From positions 124,001-188,000 of the forward strand of contig JAGVWE010000005.1 of the NCBI GenBank assembly GCA_018304425.1: a DNA stretch of 64,000 nucleotides, read 5' to 3'. Shown one piece after another: positions 1 through 10,822 of this stretch. Numbering within the stretch: the first letter of the stretch is position 1; each line of letters starts with the position of its first letter. This stretch comes from Candidatus Iainarchaeum sp. (lineage in GTDB: Archaea > Iainarchaeota > Iainarchaeia > Iainarchaeales > UBA10219). The translations under genes were made by a program, and so were the position numbers. The notes under the pieces are model-generated. The model did not search any database, was not told where the DNA came from, and was given only the letters and a program-made list of their open reading frames with translations.

Positions 1-80
1 GCACTGATTCTGGGTTTTGCGAGAAGGGCTAAGTTGTAACAAGGTGTCCGTAGGGGAACCTGCGGACGGATCACCTCCTT
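1..80 (+). rRNA. rrs: 16S rRNA, 3' end only
   Basis: The window opens inside the last helix region of the small-subunit rRNA. The universal 3' tail is visible: AAGTTGTAACAAGG, then the helix-45 hairpin, then GGATCACCTCCTT, which carries the anti-Shine-Dalgarno sequence and ends near base 80. Only this 3' part is present. It is co-oriented with tRNA-Ala and 23S, so it belongs to a linked rRNA operon. Confidence 0.95.
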
Positions 81-343
81 CCAATTTGCCCCCCTAACGG
101 GGGGTAATAGGACATTGCTGCCTGCAAACCCAAAATGGCGAGCGAACAAAAGGCGTTTGACCGGCAACGTGGTCTCCACGTCAAATGAGGCGGTAGTGGG
201 CTTCAGCCCACGTTTTTTCCCCAGGCTTTTTGCCCCGGGCAAAAAGGCTGCTTAACGGTTGCAATGCGTTTCCCGAGTTCGGGGCGCAGTTAAGCTTTCG
301 AACAACTAAAGATTAAGTGAACGGTGAACCAATGTTTGGTTCC
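81..343 (+). other. 16S-tRNA-Ala internal transcribed spacer
   Basis: No protein gene is credible here. The spacer holds two strong hairpins: GTGGGC-TTCA-GCCCAC followed by a T run near 196-216, and CTTTTTGCCC facing GGGCAAAAAG near 226-250. They probably serve rRNA processing. A bulge-helix-bulge pairing cannot be checked because the 16S leader lies outside the window. Confidence 0.6.
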
Positions 344-416
344 GGGCTCTTAGCTCAGTTGGTAGAGCGCCTCGTTTGCAACGAGGAGGCCGGGGGTTCG
401 AGTCCCCCAGAGTCCA
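344..416 (+). tRNA. tRNA-Ala (anticodon TGC)
   Basis: The cloverleaf folds fully. The acceptor pairs GGGCTCT with AGAGTCC and includes the G3:U70 alanine identity pair. The anticodon stem CCTCG/CGAGG encloses TTTGCAA, and the discriminator is A. CCA is not encoded. A tRNA-Ala between 16S and 23S is common in archaeal rRNA operons. A hairpin element begins two bases after the 3' end. Confidence 0.97.
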
Positions 417-418
417 TT

Positions 419-480
419 AGCCGCACGAAAGCGGCGGCTGCGCGCTGTACGTCGGCCCATTTGCAATGGGCCATAAATAG
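419..480 (-). repeat. RNA-abutting bipartite hairpin element, family 2, copy a
   Basis: Read outward from the tRNA 3' end, a GC-rich hairpin (AGCCGC...GCGGCGGCT, 419-439) is followed by a spacer containing TGTACGTC. A second hairpin (GGCCCATTTGCAATGGGCC, 454-472) and ATAAATA follow. The same order occurs next to tRNA-Leu, tRNA-Ala(CGC) and tRNA-Ser(CGA) in this window, with the first hairpin always against the tRNA end. The function is unknown; it could be a mobile repeat, a processing signal or a promoter module. Confidence 0.7.
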
Positions 481-689
481 ACGCGCGCCAAAACGAGTGG
501 ACGACTCGAGTTTATGCTTAATCATTAAGGTATTGATTAAGTCCGTGGGAAGCTTTTTTTCCACGGTTGGATGAGGCACTGAATCCGTTCTTCCCGTTCG
601 GATAGGTTGCCAGCCAATGACGTTCCCCCCTGGGGGAGCCGAGGGCTGTGAACCGAAAAGGTGCCGATGAAGTCATGCATTGGTAGACG

Positions 690-3648
<2,959 letters not shown>

Positions 3649-3671
3649 TCGAGTCAAATACCAATGCATGA

Positions 3672-3746
3672 GGGCTTTTTACAAAAGCCCTGGGAAAAAG
3701 TCCCATGCTTCGCATGGGACGGCCTTTCGCCTTGCGGCGAAAGGGC
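3672..3746 (+). repeat. Bipartite hairpin element, family 1, copy after 23S
   Basis: Hairpin A (GGGCTTTTTACAAAAGCCC, 3672-3690) is followed by the spacer TGGGAAAAAG. Hairpin B (TCCCATGCTTCGCATGGGA, 3701-3719) comes next, then a third hairpin, GGCCTTTCGCC/GGCGAAAGGGC. The unit recurs near tRNA-Gly, tRNA-Ala(CGC) and in the tRNA-Ser intron. The spacer from 3747 to 3823 holds two more inverted repeats, TTGCGGGG...CCCCGCAA and AAAATTCTTTTT...AAAAAGAATTTT, and no gene. Confidence 0.7.
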
Positions 3747-3823
3747 TTCCCAATTCTTCATCCAATTGCGGGGGTGACCCCGCAAAAATTCTTTTTTTCT
3801 ACCAAAAAGAATTTTTTCTCTGC

Positions 3824-4570
3824 TTAGCCGTGAGGCTGCGCGTGCTTAACGTGCCATGCCAACAGCCGTTTTCTCTTTTCCCGGCGACGCCATTGGACAA
3901 TGCGTGCCTCCAGGCGCTGACGGGCGGGCGAAAGCCTCCGAACAACCGGTAGCCTCCACCCTTTCATGGGGGCAAAGCGGTCGATGAACCGGAAGCGTGC
4001 CCGCGGAATCGGGAACACGTCGCGGATGCGGGTGAGATGCCCGGGATGCATGACTACCATATCCTTAGGTCGCGCCTTCAACCAAAGCAGGTGACGCCAT
4101 TGCCTTTCCCGCACGAGGCTCATCATATAGTAGAGCGCTTCATCCTCTTTTCCCCGGACTGGTGTGTCATGCGGAATCCTGAGTAACCGGGCGAGCGCGC
4201 CTTCGTCTTGATAGGCTTTTAGGTTCTCGGTGACGTTCATCGTACTCCGCTTGTCCAGGGGAATGATACGAATCCGTCGGGCATCCAGCCATTTCACGAG
4301 CTGTAGATAGCTACCCGTTTCACAGTATGCCAGCCAGTCCGCATGCGTCTTGCCCCTTTTATCCAATTCATGCTGCAGCATGGGAAGCCCACGATTGGCT
4401 GCCCGTAGCAACCGCAGGTCATCGGCAGTGACCTCCAAAAAGCACCTTGCACCCAATCTTGCGTAGGCACTCAAAGCGGTTTCAAACCCTTTCCCGCCCC
4501 CCTTGTCGTGACTGAACCCGAAGAACATCGGCCAGCCTCCTTTGGGTTCGGTCGGTTTTGCCGGGGCCAT
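3824..4570 (-). CDS. Uncharacterised protein, paralog 1 of 3 (possible TraB/TIKI-like fold)
   Basis: The protein has 248 residues and is not assigned to a named family. It shares four motifs with the two genes upstream: an N-terminal F-G-x-x-H followed by GGGKG, an RCFLEV segment, IPLDKRS, and RERQW followed by VVMHPGHL. An N-terminal Gly-x-x-His, an internal Glu, an Arg-rich helix and a C-terminal His recall the TraB/PrgY/TIKI superfamily; that is only a suggestion. The basic C-terminus ends in PHG, like its neighbour. The start is fixed by a TATA-like box centred about 25 bases upstream; a longer in-frame extension lacks the family motifs and was rejected. Confidence 0.7.
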   Translation of the reverse strand: MAPAKPTEPKGGWPMFFGFSHDKGGGKGFETALSAYARLGARCFLEVTADDLRLLRAANRGLPMLQHELDKRGKTHADWLAYCETGSYLQLVKWLDARRIRIIPLDKRSTMNVTENLKAYQDEGALARLLRIPHDTPVRGKEDEALYYMMSLVRERQWRHLLWLKARPKDMVVMHPGHLTRIRDVFPIPRARFRFIDRFAPMKGWRLPVVRRLSPARQRLEARIVQWRRREKRKRLLAWHVKHAQPHG

Positions 4571-4587
4571 GAACCAATTACGGCACC

Positions 4588-4600
4588 GATAAATAAAATG
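4588..4600 (-). promoter_or_regulatory. TATA box of paralog 1
   Basis: On the minus strand CATTTTATTTATCG is centred about 25 bases before the ATG at 4570. The spacing implies a transcript with almost no leader and supports that start codon. Confidence 0.55.
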
Positions 4601-4635
4601 GTTCCCTTTCCCCCCAAGGCAAGGATTTTCCGTGA

Positions 4636-5259
4636 CTAACCGTGAGGCCGGACTCGTTTGAGCTTCGACTGACTTTCGCGGAATCGCGCGAGCCGGGCGG
4701 CTTTGAAGCGTGCCCTTTTTTTCAAGACCCTGCGGTCCATTTTCCTGCTTAGCCATATCCGCCAGGCCTTTGGGATCTTGTCCACGAAGATGCAGTGGCT
4801 GGGCGGCACGTGGAATCTGCGCTGGTAACGCCGGAGATGCACCGGGTGCATGACCACGAGGTCGCCCGGTGCCGCCTCGGCGAGGATTGTGTGGCGCCAA
4901 CCTCGTTCGCGCAAAAGATCCTGGACATACGTCCGGGCATACCCCGGATTGAGCAGCTTCCGCTTCCAAAGGAACCGGGTAATGCTTTCCCTGTCCAAGG
5001 GCACGATTTTTACGCCCACCCCATGCAACCATTCCATCAATTCGAGATAGGTGGTCGGATTGGAACTGGCCGTCGCGAGGACGGCACCGCCAGCGTTGTA
5101 CAGCTCAGCGTCCCGCTTCCTCACCTCGAGGAAACAACGCACGCCGGGCCGAATGAACGGCGCCAGCCTTTCCTTCATCCCCTTTCCTCCCCCCTCCCAG
5201 TGATCGATTCCGAAATAATTCGGTTCGCCCTTGGGTTCACGGGTTTTCGGTGCCGACAT
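4636..5259 (-). CDS. Uncharacterised protein, paralog 2 of 3
   Basis: The protein has 207 residues and aligns with its neighbours along its whole length. It shows YFGIDH then GGGKG, RCFLEV, IVPLDRES, RERGWRH and VVMHPVHLRR. The C-terminus is very basic and ends in VRPHG, almost the same tail as paralog 1, which points to tandem duplication. It is the shortest copy and lacks the 20-30 residue insertion after the RCFLEV region. There is no signal peptide or membrane segment, so it is probably cytoplasmic. Its function is unknown; the conserved His, Glu and Arg positions suggest an enzyme. Confidence 0.75.
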   Translation of the reverse strand: MSAPKTREPKGEPNYFGIDHWEGGGKGMKERLAPFIRPGVRCFLEVRKRDAELYNAGGAVLATASSNPTTYLELMEWLHGVGVKIVPLDRESITRFLWKRKLLNPGYARTYVQDLLRERGWRHTILAEAAPGDLVVMHPVHLRRYQRRFHVPPSHCIFVDKIPKAWRIWLSRKMDRRVLKKRARFKAARLARFRESQSKLKRVRPHG

Positions 5260-5279
5260 GAAATAATCACGCAGCCGGA

Positions 5280-5290
5280 CAATTTAATCG
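5280..5290 (-). promoter_or_regulatory. TATA box of paralog 2
   Basis: On the minus strand CGATTAAATTG is centred 26 bases before the ATG at 5259. The bases from this box to the ATG closely match those before paralog 3, so the promoter was duplicated with the gene. Confidence 0.6.
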
Positions 5291-5321
5291 TTCCGCTCGC
5301 AGCCAGTCAGCAGCCGTAGGA

Positions 5322-6062
5322 CTACTTGCCACGCCAGCGTCTGAAGCGGTTTGCCACGGCATTGAAGGGCGCCCAAACACGGGAACGTCTCGGCTGGGGC
5401 CGCGCTTCCTCAGGCTGTGGTCTCGCTCGGGGTCGCCGTTCCCGCGTCCGCCGCACCAGCGCGCGGCGCGCAAGCAGTTCGGCTTCGCCTCGGAGGCCGC
5501 GCCCGACGACTGCCCGGTCGGGTTCGTGAATCCAGTGCAGGCGTTCCTCCGGCAGGTGCATCCGCAGCTTGAGGCGATAAACGTGGTTGGGGTGCGCGAC
5601 CACGAAATCCACTTGCTCTGCTTCCCGCATCAGGCGCCCGACCCAAGACCTTTCCCGGTGCGTGACAGTGAGCAGCTCGTGCAAGTCGGGCGAGGCCTTG
5701 TCTCCCAAGCGGTGCCGGATGTTGAGCAACGAATTGCGTTCCAAGGGGATGACCGTTACATCCCGGGAGGCCAGGACGCCGAAGACGCGATCATACAGTC
5801 TAGCATTCTTCATTATTTCCCTGCGGTGCCGCTCGAAGTAGGCCTGGTTTTCCCGGAAAGCCTTTGACGCTGCCGGCGTGGACGGCATCCAATACTTTTT
5901 TTCGAGCACGTACAACAGCAGGGGGTCGATTTCCATGAAGCAACGCCCGCCAGCAGCAGCGGCTTCGCGCAGGGCTTGATTGAGGCCCATGCCGCCCCGC
6001 GCCCGGTGGTCGAGGGCAATGAAGAGCGGAATGCCGTTCTTGAACTCGCGCGTGCGCGCCAT
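5322..6062 (-). CDS. Uncharacterised protein, paralog 3 of 3
   Basis: The protein has 246 residues and is the most divergent copy. It has IALDH then GGMGL, RCFMEI, VIPLERNS, RERSW and VVAHPNHV, so the key His, Glu, Arg and C-terminal His positions are kept. The last 60 residues are extremely rich in Arg and Pro and may bind nucleic acid or be disordered. The start at 6062 is preferred over an ATG four codons upstream because a TATA box lies 26 bases before it. It is first in the cluster and divergent from a lipoprotein gene. Confidence 0.7.
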   Translation of the reverse strand: MARTREFKNGIPLFIALDHRARGGMGLNQALREAAAAGGRCFMEIDPLLLYVLEKKYWMPSTPAASKAFRENQAYFERHRREIMKNARLYDRVFGVLASRDVTVIPLERNSLLNIRHRLGDKASPDLHELLTVTHRERSWVGRLMREAEQVDFVVAHPNHVYRLKLRMHLPEERLHWIHEPDRAVVGRGLRGEAELLARRALVRRTRERRPRARPQPEEARPQPRRSRVWAPFNAVANRFRRWRGK

Positions 6063-6082
6063 GCAATATTCCACGCATTCGG

Positions 6083-6093
6083 CAAATATAATC
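6083..6093 (-). promoter_or_regulatory. TATA box of paralog 3
   Basis: On the minus strand GATTATATTTG is centred 26 bases before the ATG at 6062. The whole box-to-ATG stretch resembles the one before paralog 2. Confidence 0.6.
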
Positions 6094-6155
6094 GTTTTGC
6101 CTGGCTAAAACGATACCTATATAAACCTCTTCGACGTCAATCTATCAAGATTTTT

Positions 6156-6575
6156 ATGAACGCATTCAAAGCAGCAATCGCACTCTTGATTGTGGGATTG
6201 GTTGTCTTAAGTGGATGCGCCCAGCAGGCGCCCAAGGCACCCGTGACCGAAGAGCCAGTCGCTCCAGTGGTCGAGGAACCCCAGCAGCCAACTGTTGAGG
6301 AGCCTACAGCACCTGTCGTAGAAGAACCCATGGGGCCATCAGCTTCGACCGTGCAGCCGCCCGCCGTTCCGGCAGGACAGCCAGCCATCCAAGCACCTGA
6401 GACTCCCTTGGGAACCTATACCGGGCCAACACCGCAGACAACTTCTACCAAGAACGCGAGCATGTGGGACTGCATCAAGCAGAAGCTTAGCAGCCGGTTC
6501 CCCGATGCCGCGCCCGGGACTATCCCTGACGAAGAGGTAGTCAAGGCCAACAGAGAGTGCGTCGGCTACCAGTAA
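6156..6575 (+). CDS. Small Pro/Glu-rich lipoprotein
   Basis: The protein has 139 residues. A hydrophobic signal (residues 5-20) ends in the lipobox LSGC, so Cys21 should be lipidated and the protein anchored outside the membrane. Residues 25-60 are a low-complexity spacer of repeated Val-Glu-Glu-Pro units, followed by a Pro/Thr-rich stretch. The last 40 residues form a small domain with two cysteines (WDCIK and NRECVGYQ). A TATA box (CTATATAAAC, 6117-6126) predicts initiation about 10 bases before the ATG. The family is not recognised. Confidence 0.75.
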   Translation: MNAFKAAIALLIVGLVVLSGCAQQAPKAPVTEEPVAPVVEEPQQPTVEEPTAPVVEEPMGPSASTVQPPAVPAGQPAIQAPETPLGTYTGPTPQTTSTKNASMWDCIKQKLSSRFPDAAPGTIPDEEVVKANRECVGYQ

Positions 6576-7059
6576 AAACACTGAAAGACGGCGCACCGTT
6601 TTTCTACTTCTTTTCTTTTAATTTCGGGCAGGCCTCGCCAGGCCTCCAAGCCCGGCACCTGTCGGCCAGGCAACTTTTTCCCGCATCCCTGCTTCGAAAA
6701 GTAAACTAACAAATTCTTTATAGTGGGGGCGTGTAAGGCATACGAGGGGTGAAAGAATGAACCTTCACACGCTGCGGCGAAGAAGAGAAGAATACCAGTC
6801 AAGCGCTTTTGAAAAAGAAGGGGTTTTCAGGGGCATCAAGTCATTGACCAACTTTTAACGCCAGAACTTACGCGTATTCTATAAAACATTTGACGGCAGA
6901 AATATAGCGCAAGTTATATTCTTGTCAAATGTTTTAAACCCCATTTTACCCAATGGCGGCGGTTGAAGCCTCAAAAACTTCGGCCGCCGCCCCATACCCC
7001 CTACTTCTTTGCTTTCCCAAACACCAAGGTTTTTATTCGCCGACGTGACCAATATATGC
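6576..7059 (+). other. Long intergenic region with stacked hairpins
   Basis: No convincing gene lies in this 484-base stretch. The right half holds three consecutive inverted repeats. AAAACATTTGAC (6883-6894) pairs perfectly with GTCAAATGTTTT (6924-6935) and encloses a smaller AT-rich stem. CCATT...AATGG follows at 6941-6956, then CGGCGG...CCGCCG near 6956-6992. The left half has a weak GCGTGT/ACACGC pairing near 6731-6775. A processed RNA, a terminator or a repeat relic would all fit. Confidence 0.4.
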
Positions 7060-7280
7060 GTGGGTAGCGGGTGGATGGCTGCGTCCCGAGCCCGAAAGGG
7101 CGAGGGATGAGGAAAGTCCGCCCACCTATCGAAACCAGCGCCAGAAATGGTGCCCGGGGGAACAGAAACGAGACCTGGCCGAAAGGCTGGGATGAAACGC
7201 GCTCCCGGTTGGGTGCAACCCGAAAGGGGCTCAGGCGAATGCCATCTAAAACAGAAGGCGGCTTACGGCCCGCTGCCCAC
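7060..7280 (+). ncRNA. rnpB: RNase P RNA
   Basis: This is the catalytic RNA that trims tRNA 5' leaders. The diagnostic blocks are present: GAGGAAAGTCCGC (conserved region I), the internal ACAGAAAC, and near the end ACAGAAGGCGGCTTACGGCC (conserved region V). The ends are set by the terminal helix P1, GTGGGTAGCGGG at 7060-7071 with CCCGCTGCCCAC at 7269-7280. A TATA-like TTTTTATTC lies about 26 bases upstream and a T-rich terminator follows. At about 221 bases it is short for an archaeal RNase P RNA. Confidence 0.93.
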
Positions 7281-7340
7281 ACTTTTCTCTTAACCCCTCA
7301 CGCCAGCAACTTTAATTACTAGTTTGGCCTTATTCTCCGC

Positions 7341-8048
7341 ATGCTGAACTTGATTGTCGCCGGCACCTGCTGGCTGCTTGCAGGGGCAAGCTATTGGTGG
7401 AGCGCGCAGACCGAGAAGCGCAAGCAGGAAATCATGTCCATTCAGTCCACGAAATGCAGGGACCTCGAGCCAGGACGAAAAACAGAAGTCAAGGGCACGG
7501 TGAAAGCCCTTACTCCCCTGCCGGTGCCCGAGCGGCCCGGTGAATGCGTGTACTACCGGATTGAACGCAGGCAGGAACGCATGCACACGCGGCGCGAAGC
7601 CGACGGAAAAATCCATTCGACCCCTGAATGGGAAACCATTGAAGCGCGCACCGAGTCACGCCGGTTCCTGGTGGAAGACGAAACAGGGAGCGTACTCGTG
7701 GACTTGCAGGAGGGTGCGGAAGTCGACGCGCCCCTGGTGGTGGACAAGAACGAGCAAAGCCCGGGCAACACCCTCTCTGCAGGCGGGTTCCGTTTGTCGC
7801 TGGGCGGCGGCAAGCCAACAACCACTAGGGTGTGGGCCCTGGTCCCAGGCCAACCCGTTTACGTCCTGGGCCAGGCGGAAAGCGAGGGCAGCCGGGTGGT
7901 GTTGAAGTCCGGCGAGCAAAAACTCGTCGTTTCCTACAAGTCCGAAGAGGAACTGCTTCGGGGCGCGCAACGCGATGCCTCGTTCGGCAAAGTCATTGCG
8001 GCCGCCCTGCTGGCGGCGGGCGCTGCGGCGTTCTTCCTGATTAAGTAG
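7341..8048 (+). CDS. Membrane protein with GIDE/MUL1-type domain
   Basis: The protein has 235 residues. An N-terminal membrane helix (about 3-20) and a C-terminal one (about 215-233) flank a soluble domain. That domain shows the GIDE (E3 ubiquitin ligase MUL1-like) pattern: a C-R-D-L-x-P-G start, EVKGTV, PGECVYYRIERR, WETIEA, then FLVEDETGSVLVD. There is no RING finger, as is usual in prokaryotic members. Its role is unknown; mitochondrial relatives sit in outer membranes. A TATA box about 26 bases before the ATG predicts a leaderless mRNA. Confidence 0.75.
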   Translation: MLNLIVAGTCWLLAGASYWWSAQTEKRKQEIMSIQSTKCRDLEPGRKTEVKGTVKALTPLPVPERPGECVYYRIERRQERMHTRREADGKIHSTPEWETIEARTESRRFLVEDETGSVLVDLQEGAEVDAPLVVDKNEQSPGNTLSAGGFRLSLGGGKPTTTRVWALVPGQPVYVLGQAESEGSRVVLKSGEQKLVVSYKSEEELLRGAQRDASFGKVIAAALLAAGAAAFFLIK

Positions 8049-8085
8049 GACGGTATTTATTCTTTTCTTCGCTTGTTTTGGGTAC

Positions 8086-10635
8086 ATGAAACCGGATAAG
8101 CAGGTTAAGGAGGAATTCCGCAAGGCCTGCCAGCGGGAGCCGGAAAAGCATTATCCCGTGGCAAAGCTCCGGGAGCTCGGCCTTTCCCGCGGCACGTGCG
8201 AGAAGTGCGGCAAGAACTACTGGGCGGTGGACGCCACGCGGAAAGTGTGTGGGGATGCGGCCTGCCAGGGAGGCTTCACCTTCATCGGGAACAGCCCGGC
8301 GAAGAAGCAGTTCGATTACCTGGAGGCCTGGAAGGCCTTCGAAAAGCATTTCGTCGACCTGGGCTACAAGTCCCTGCCCCGCAAGCCGGTGGTCGCGCGC
8401 TGGCGCGAGGACGTTTACTGGGTGGGGGCCAGCGTGTACGGCTTCCAGCCCTACGTGGTTTCGGGGGAGATAAAGCCGCCCGCGCGCGCGGTCATCATCC
8501 CCCAGCTCTCCCTGCGCTTCAACGACATCGATAACGTGGGGATTACGGGCTCGCACTACGTGTGCTTTGACATGCTGGGCCAGCTGCACTTCGAGAAAAA
8601 GCAGGACTACGACATGCCCCGCTACCTGGAGGAGTACTTCAATTGGATTCACAAGGGCATGGGGGTGCCGAAGGAGGAGCTCATCCTGCACGAGGACGCC
8701 TGGGCGGGTGGGGGAACCTTTGGGCCCTGCATCGAGTTCTTTTCCCGGGGCTGCGAGATGGGCAACCAGGTGTACATGCAGTATCGTGCCACGGAGACCG
8801 GCAGCGAGGAGTTGGACATCAAGGTGCTGGACATGGGCCAGGGCCACGAGCGGATTCCGTGGTTCACGCAGGGCAAGAGCACGAGCTATGAAACCACGTT
8901 CCCAACGGTGGTCAAGAAGTTGAAGGGCCTCACAGGCGTCAAGGCCGACGAGAAACTCGTGCAGCGGTTCCTGCCCTATTCGGCTTACCTGAACGTCGAC
9001 GAAGTCGAGGACATCGGCAAGACCTGGGCCTTCGTAGCCCGGCAACTGGGATTGGAGGCAAACGCGTTAAAGGGGCAAATCCTGCCCCTGGCCGCCCTCT
9101 ACAGCGTGGCCGAGCACTCGCGCGCGGCCCTGGTCGCCCTACATGATGGGGCCTTGCCCAGTAACGTGGGCGGCGGCTACAATTTGCGGGTCATCATCCG
9201 CCGCGCGCTGGACTTCATCCAAAGGTATGGGTGGAAGCTGGACTTCGCCGAGGCCGCGGCCTGGCATTCCGCGTACTTGAAGCCCCTCTACCCGGAACTG
9301 GACGAGGGCATTGACGAGGTGCAGGAAATCCTGGAAGCCGAGGAAAAGCGGTATGCCGAGACGCGGGAGCGCGCGCACCAAATCATTCAAAAGGAGCTGG
9401 GGAAGGGCGTGTCAGCGGAGCAACTCATTGAATGGTATGACTCGCAGGGGATCAGCCCGGAACTCGTGCAGGAAGAGGCCGCGAAGGCGGGCAAGGAAGT
9501 GAGGGTCCCGGAGGACTTCTTTGCACGCGTGGCAGAAAGGCATGAGCAGGCCGAGCAAAAAACACAGACCAAGAAGGTCCAGCGTGTCCGGTTACCGGAG
9601 GGGTTGCCGGAGACCCGGGTGCTTTACTATAATGCGTGGAAGACGAACGAGTTTTCGGGCAAGGTGCTGGCAGCCGTGGGGCGGATGGTGGTCTTGGACC
9701 AGACCGGGTTCTATCCCACCTCGGGGGGACAGGTGCATGACCTGGGCTCCTTGGAAGGGGTTCCGGTCGTGGAGGCGTTCAAGCAGGACGGGAAAATCGT
9801 GCACGTGCTGGCGGAGGAACCGGCTTTTCGCGCGGGCCAGGCGGTTACCTGCAAAATCGACTTCGAGCGGCGGAAGCAGCTCTCCCAGCACCACACGGGC
9901 GCGCACCTCCTCAATGGGGTGTGCCGGCTTATTTTTGGCAGCCACTGTTGGCAGGCGGGCGCGGCCAAAACCCCGGAAAAAGCGCGGCTGGACATCACCC
10001 ATTTTGAGGCCCTCTCGGACGAGCAGTTGAAGGAAATCGAGGCAAGGGCCAACGAATTCATCAAAAAGGGCGTGCGGGTGGAGAAGCTGCTGGTGCCCCG
10101 CGAGGAGGCCGAGGAAAGGTTTGGCATGCGGATTTACCAGGGTGGCTTCATTCCGGGGAAGCTATTGCGCATCGTGAAAATAGGGGACTTGGATGTCGAA
10201 GCCTGTGGGGGCACGCACTTGGACAATACGTCGGAAATCGAGTGCCTTAAAGTCTTGAACGCTTCCCGCATCCAGGACGGAGTGGTGCGCCTGAACTTTG
10301 TTTGCGGCAACGCGGCGAGGATGACAGGGCAAGGGGAAGCCGGTGCCTTGGGGGAAGCAGCGCGGTTGCTGGGCTGCCGGCCCGGGCAGGTGCCTGGCAG
10401 GGCGCGGGAGCTGTTCGAGAAGTGGAAGGCCGCTAGGAAGCTGGAGAAAAAGGGCGGCGAGGCCAAAAAGGAGTGGTTCGAGTTGATGAGCGACGAGGAG
10501 CGGGGGCTGGAGGCAGGAGAATTATTAAGGGAGGCCGCCGTAATACTTAGCACGCAGCCCGAGCACGTGGGGAAGACCGTGAAACGGTTCCTGGATGACT
10601 TGGCGGGTTGGAAGAAAAAAGGGGGGGCGATTTGA
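8086..10635 (+). CDS. alaS: Alanyl-tRNA synthetase, archaeal type
   Basis: The 849-residue enzyme charges tRNA-Ala. An archaeal N-terminal zinc module (Cys38, Cys41, Cys55, Cys60) precedes the class II catalytic core. The core includes HEDAWAGGGTFGPCIEFF and a GHERIPWFTQG segment. The editing domain has the zinc-binding HHTGAH (602-607) and CGGTH (707-711) motifs that hydrolyse Ser- and Gly-tRNA-Ala. The C-terminal part after about 760 is short. Two tRNA-Ala genes lie in this window. A lipoprotein gene starts one base after its stop. Confidence 0.96.
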   Translation: MKPDKQVKEEFRKACQREPEKHYPVAKLRELGLSRGTCEKCGKNYWAVDATRKVCGDAACQGGFTFIGNSPAKKQFDYLEAWKAFEKHFVDLGYKSLPRKPVVARWREDVYWVGASVYGFQPYVVSGEIKPPARAVIIPQLSLRFNDIDNVGITGSHYVCFDMLGQLHFEKKQDYDMPRYLEEYFNWIHKGMGVPKEELILHEDAWAGGGTFGPCIEFFSRGCEMGNQVYMQYRATETGSEELDIKVLDMGQGHERIPWFTQGKSTSYETTFPTVVKKLKGLTGVKADEKLVQRFLPYSAYLNVDEVEDIGKTWAFVARQLGLEANALKGQILPLAALYSVAEHSRAALVALHDGALPSNVGGGYNLRVIIRRALDFIQRYGWKLDFAEAAAWHSAYLKPLYPELDEGIDEVQEILEAEEKRYAETRERAHQIIQKELGKGVSAEQLIEWYDSQGISPELVQEEAAKAGKEVRVPEDFFARVAERHEQAEQKTQTKKVQRVRLPEGLPETRVLYYNAWKTNEFSGKVLAAVGRMVVLDQTGFYPTSGGQVHDLGSLEGVPVVEAFKQDGKIVHVLAEEPAFRAGQAVTCKIDFERRKQLSQHHTGAHLLNGVCRLIFGSHCWQAGAAKTPEKARLDITHFEALSDEQLKEIEARANEFIKKGVRVEKLLVPREEAEERFGMRIYQGGFIPGKLLRIVKIGDLDVEACGGTHLDNTSEIECLKVLNASRIQDGVVRLNFVCGNAARMTGQGEAGALGEAARLLGCRPGQVPGRARELFEKWKAARKLEKKGGEAKKEWFELMSDEERGLEAGELLREAAVILSTQPEHVGKTVKRFLDDLAGWKKKGGAI

Positions 10636-10636
10636 A

Positions 10637-10822
10637 ATGAATTCGGCCATCATCGCGTTACTTGTTTTAGCGCTGTTGTTTTCCGGGTGCAATGCCTTGG
10701 AGCGCACGTGCGGGAACGGGGCCTGCGATGGCTGGGAGAACGGCCAGTCCTGTCCCAAGGACTGCAAACCCTTGTCGGAAAAAGAGTTGGTTGGGAGTGC
10801 GGAGGCCAACGCGAATGGATAG
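10637..10822 (+). CDS. Tiny Cys-rich lipoprotein
   Basis: The protein has 61 residues. The signal peptide ends in the lipobox LFSGC, so Cys17 is probably lipidated. The mature part holds four more cysteines in CGNGACDGWENGQSCPKDC, a pattern seen in short repeats of secreted archaeal proteins. The ATG lies one base after the alaS stop, and the 3' end overlaps the next lipoprotein start, so the three genes are probably co-transcribed. Confidence 0.7.
   Translation: MNSAIIALLVLALLFSGCNALERTCGNGACDGWENGQSCPKDCKPLSEKELVGSAEANANG

Noticed and set aside
3649-3823. 5S rRNA after 23S
   Set aside because: The segment is filled by hairpins and T or A runs; no 5S core sequence is present.
4571-5032. 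N-terminal extension of the first paralog by 154 codons
   Set aside because: It runs through the coding sequence of the second paralog in another frame, and a TATA box plus family motifs fix the start at 4570.
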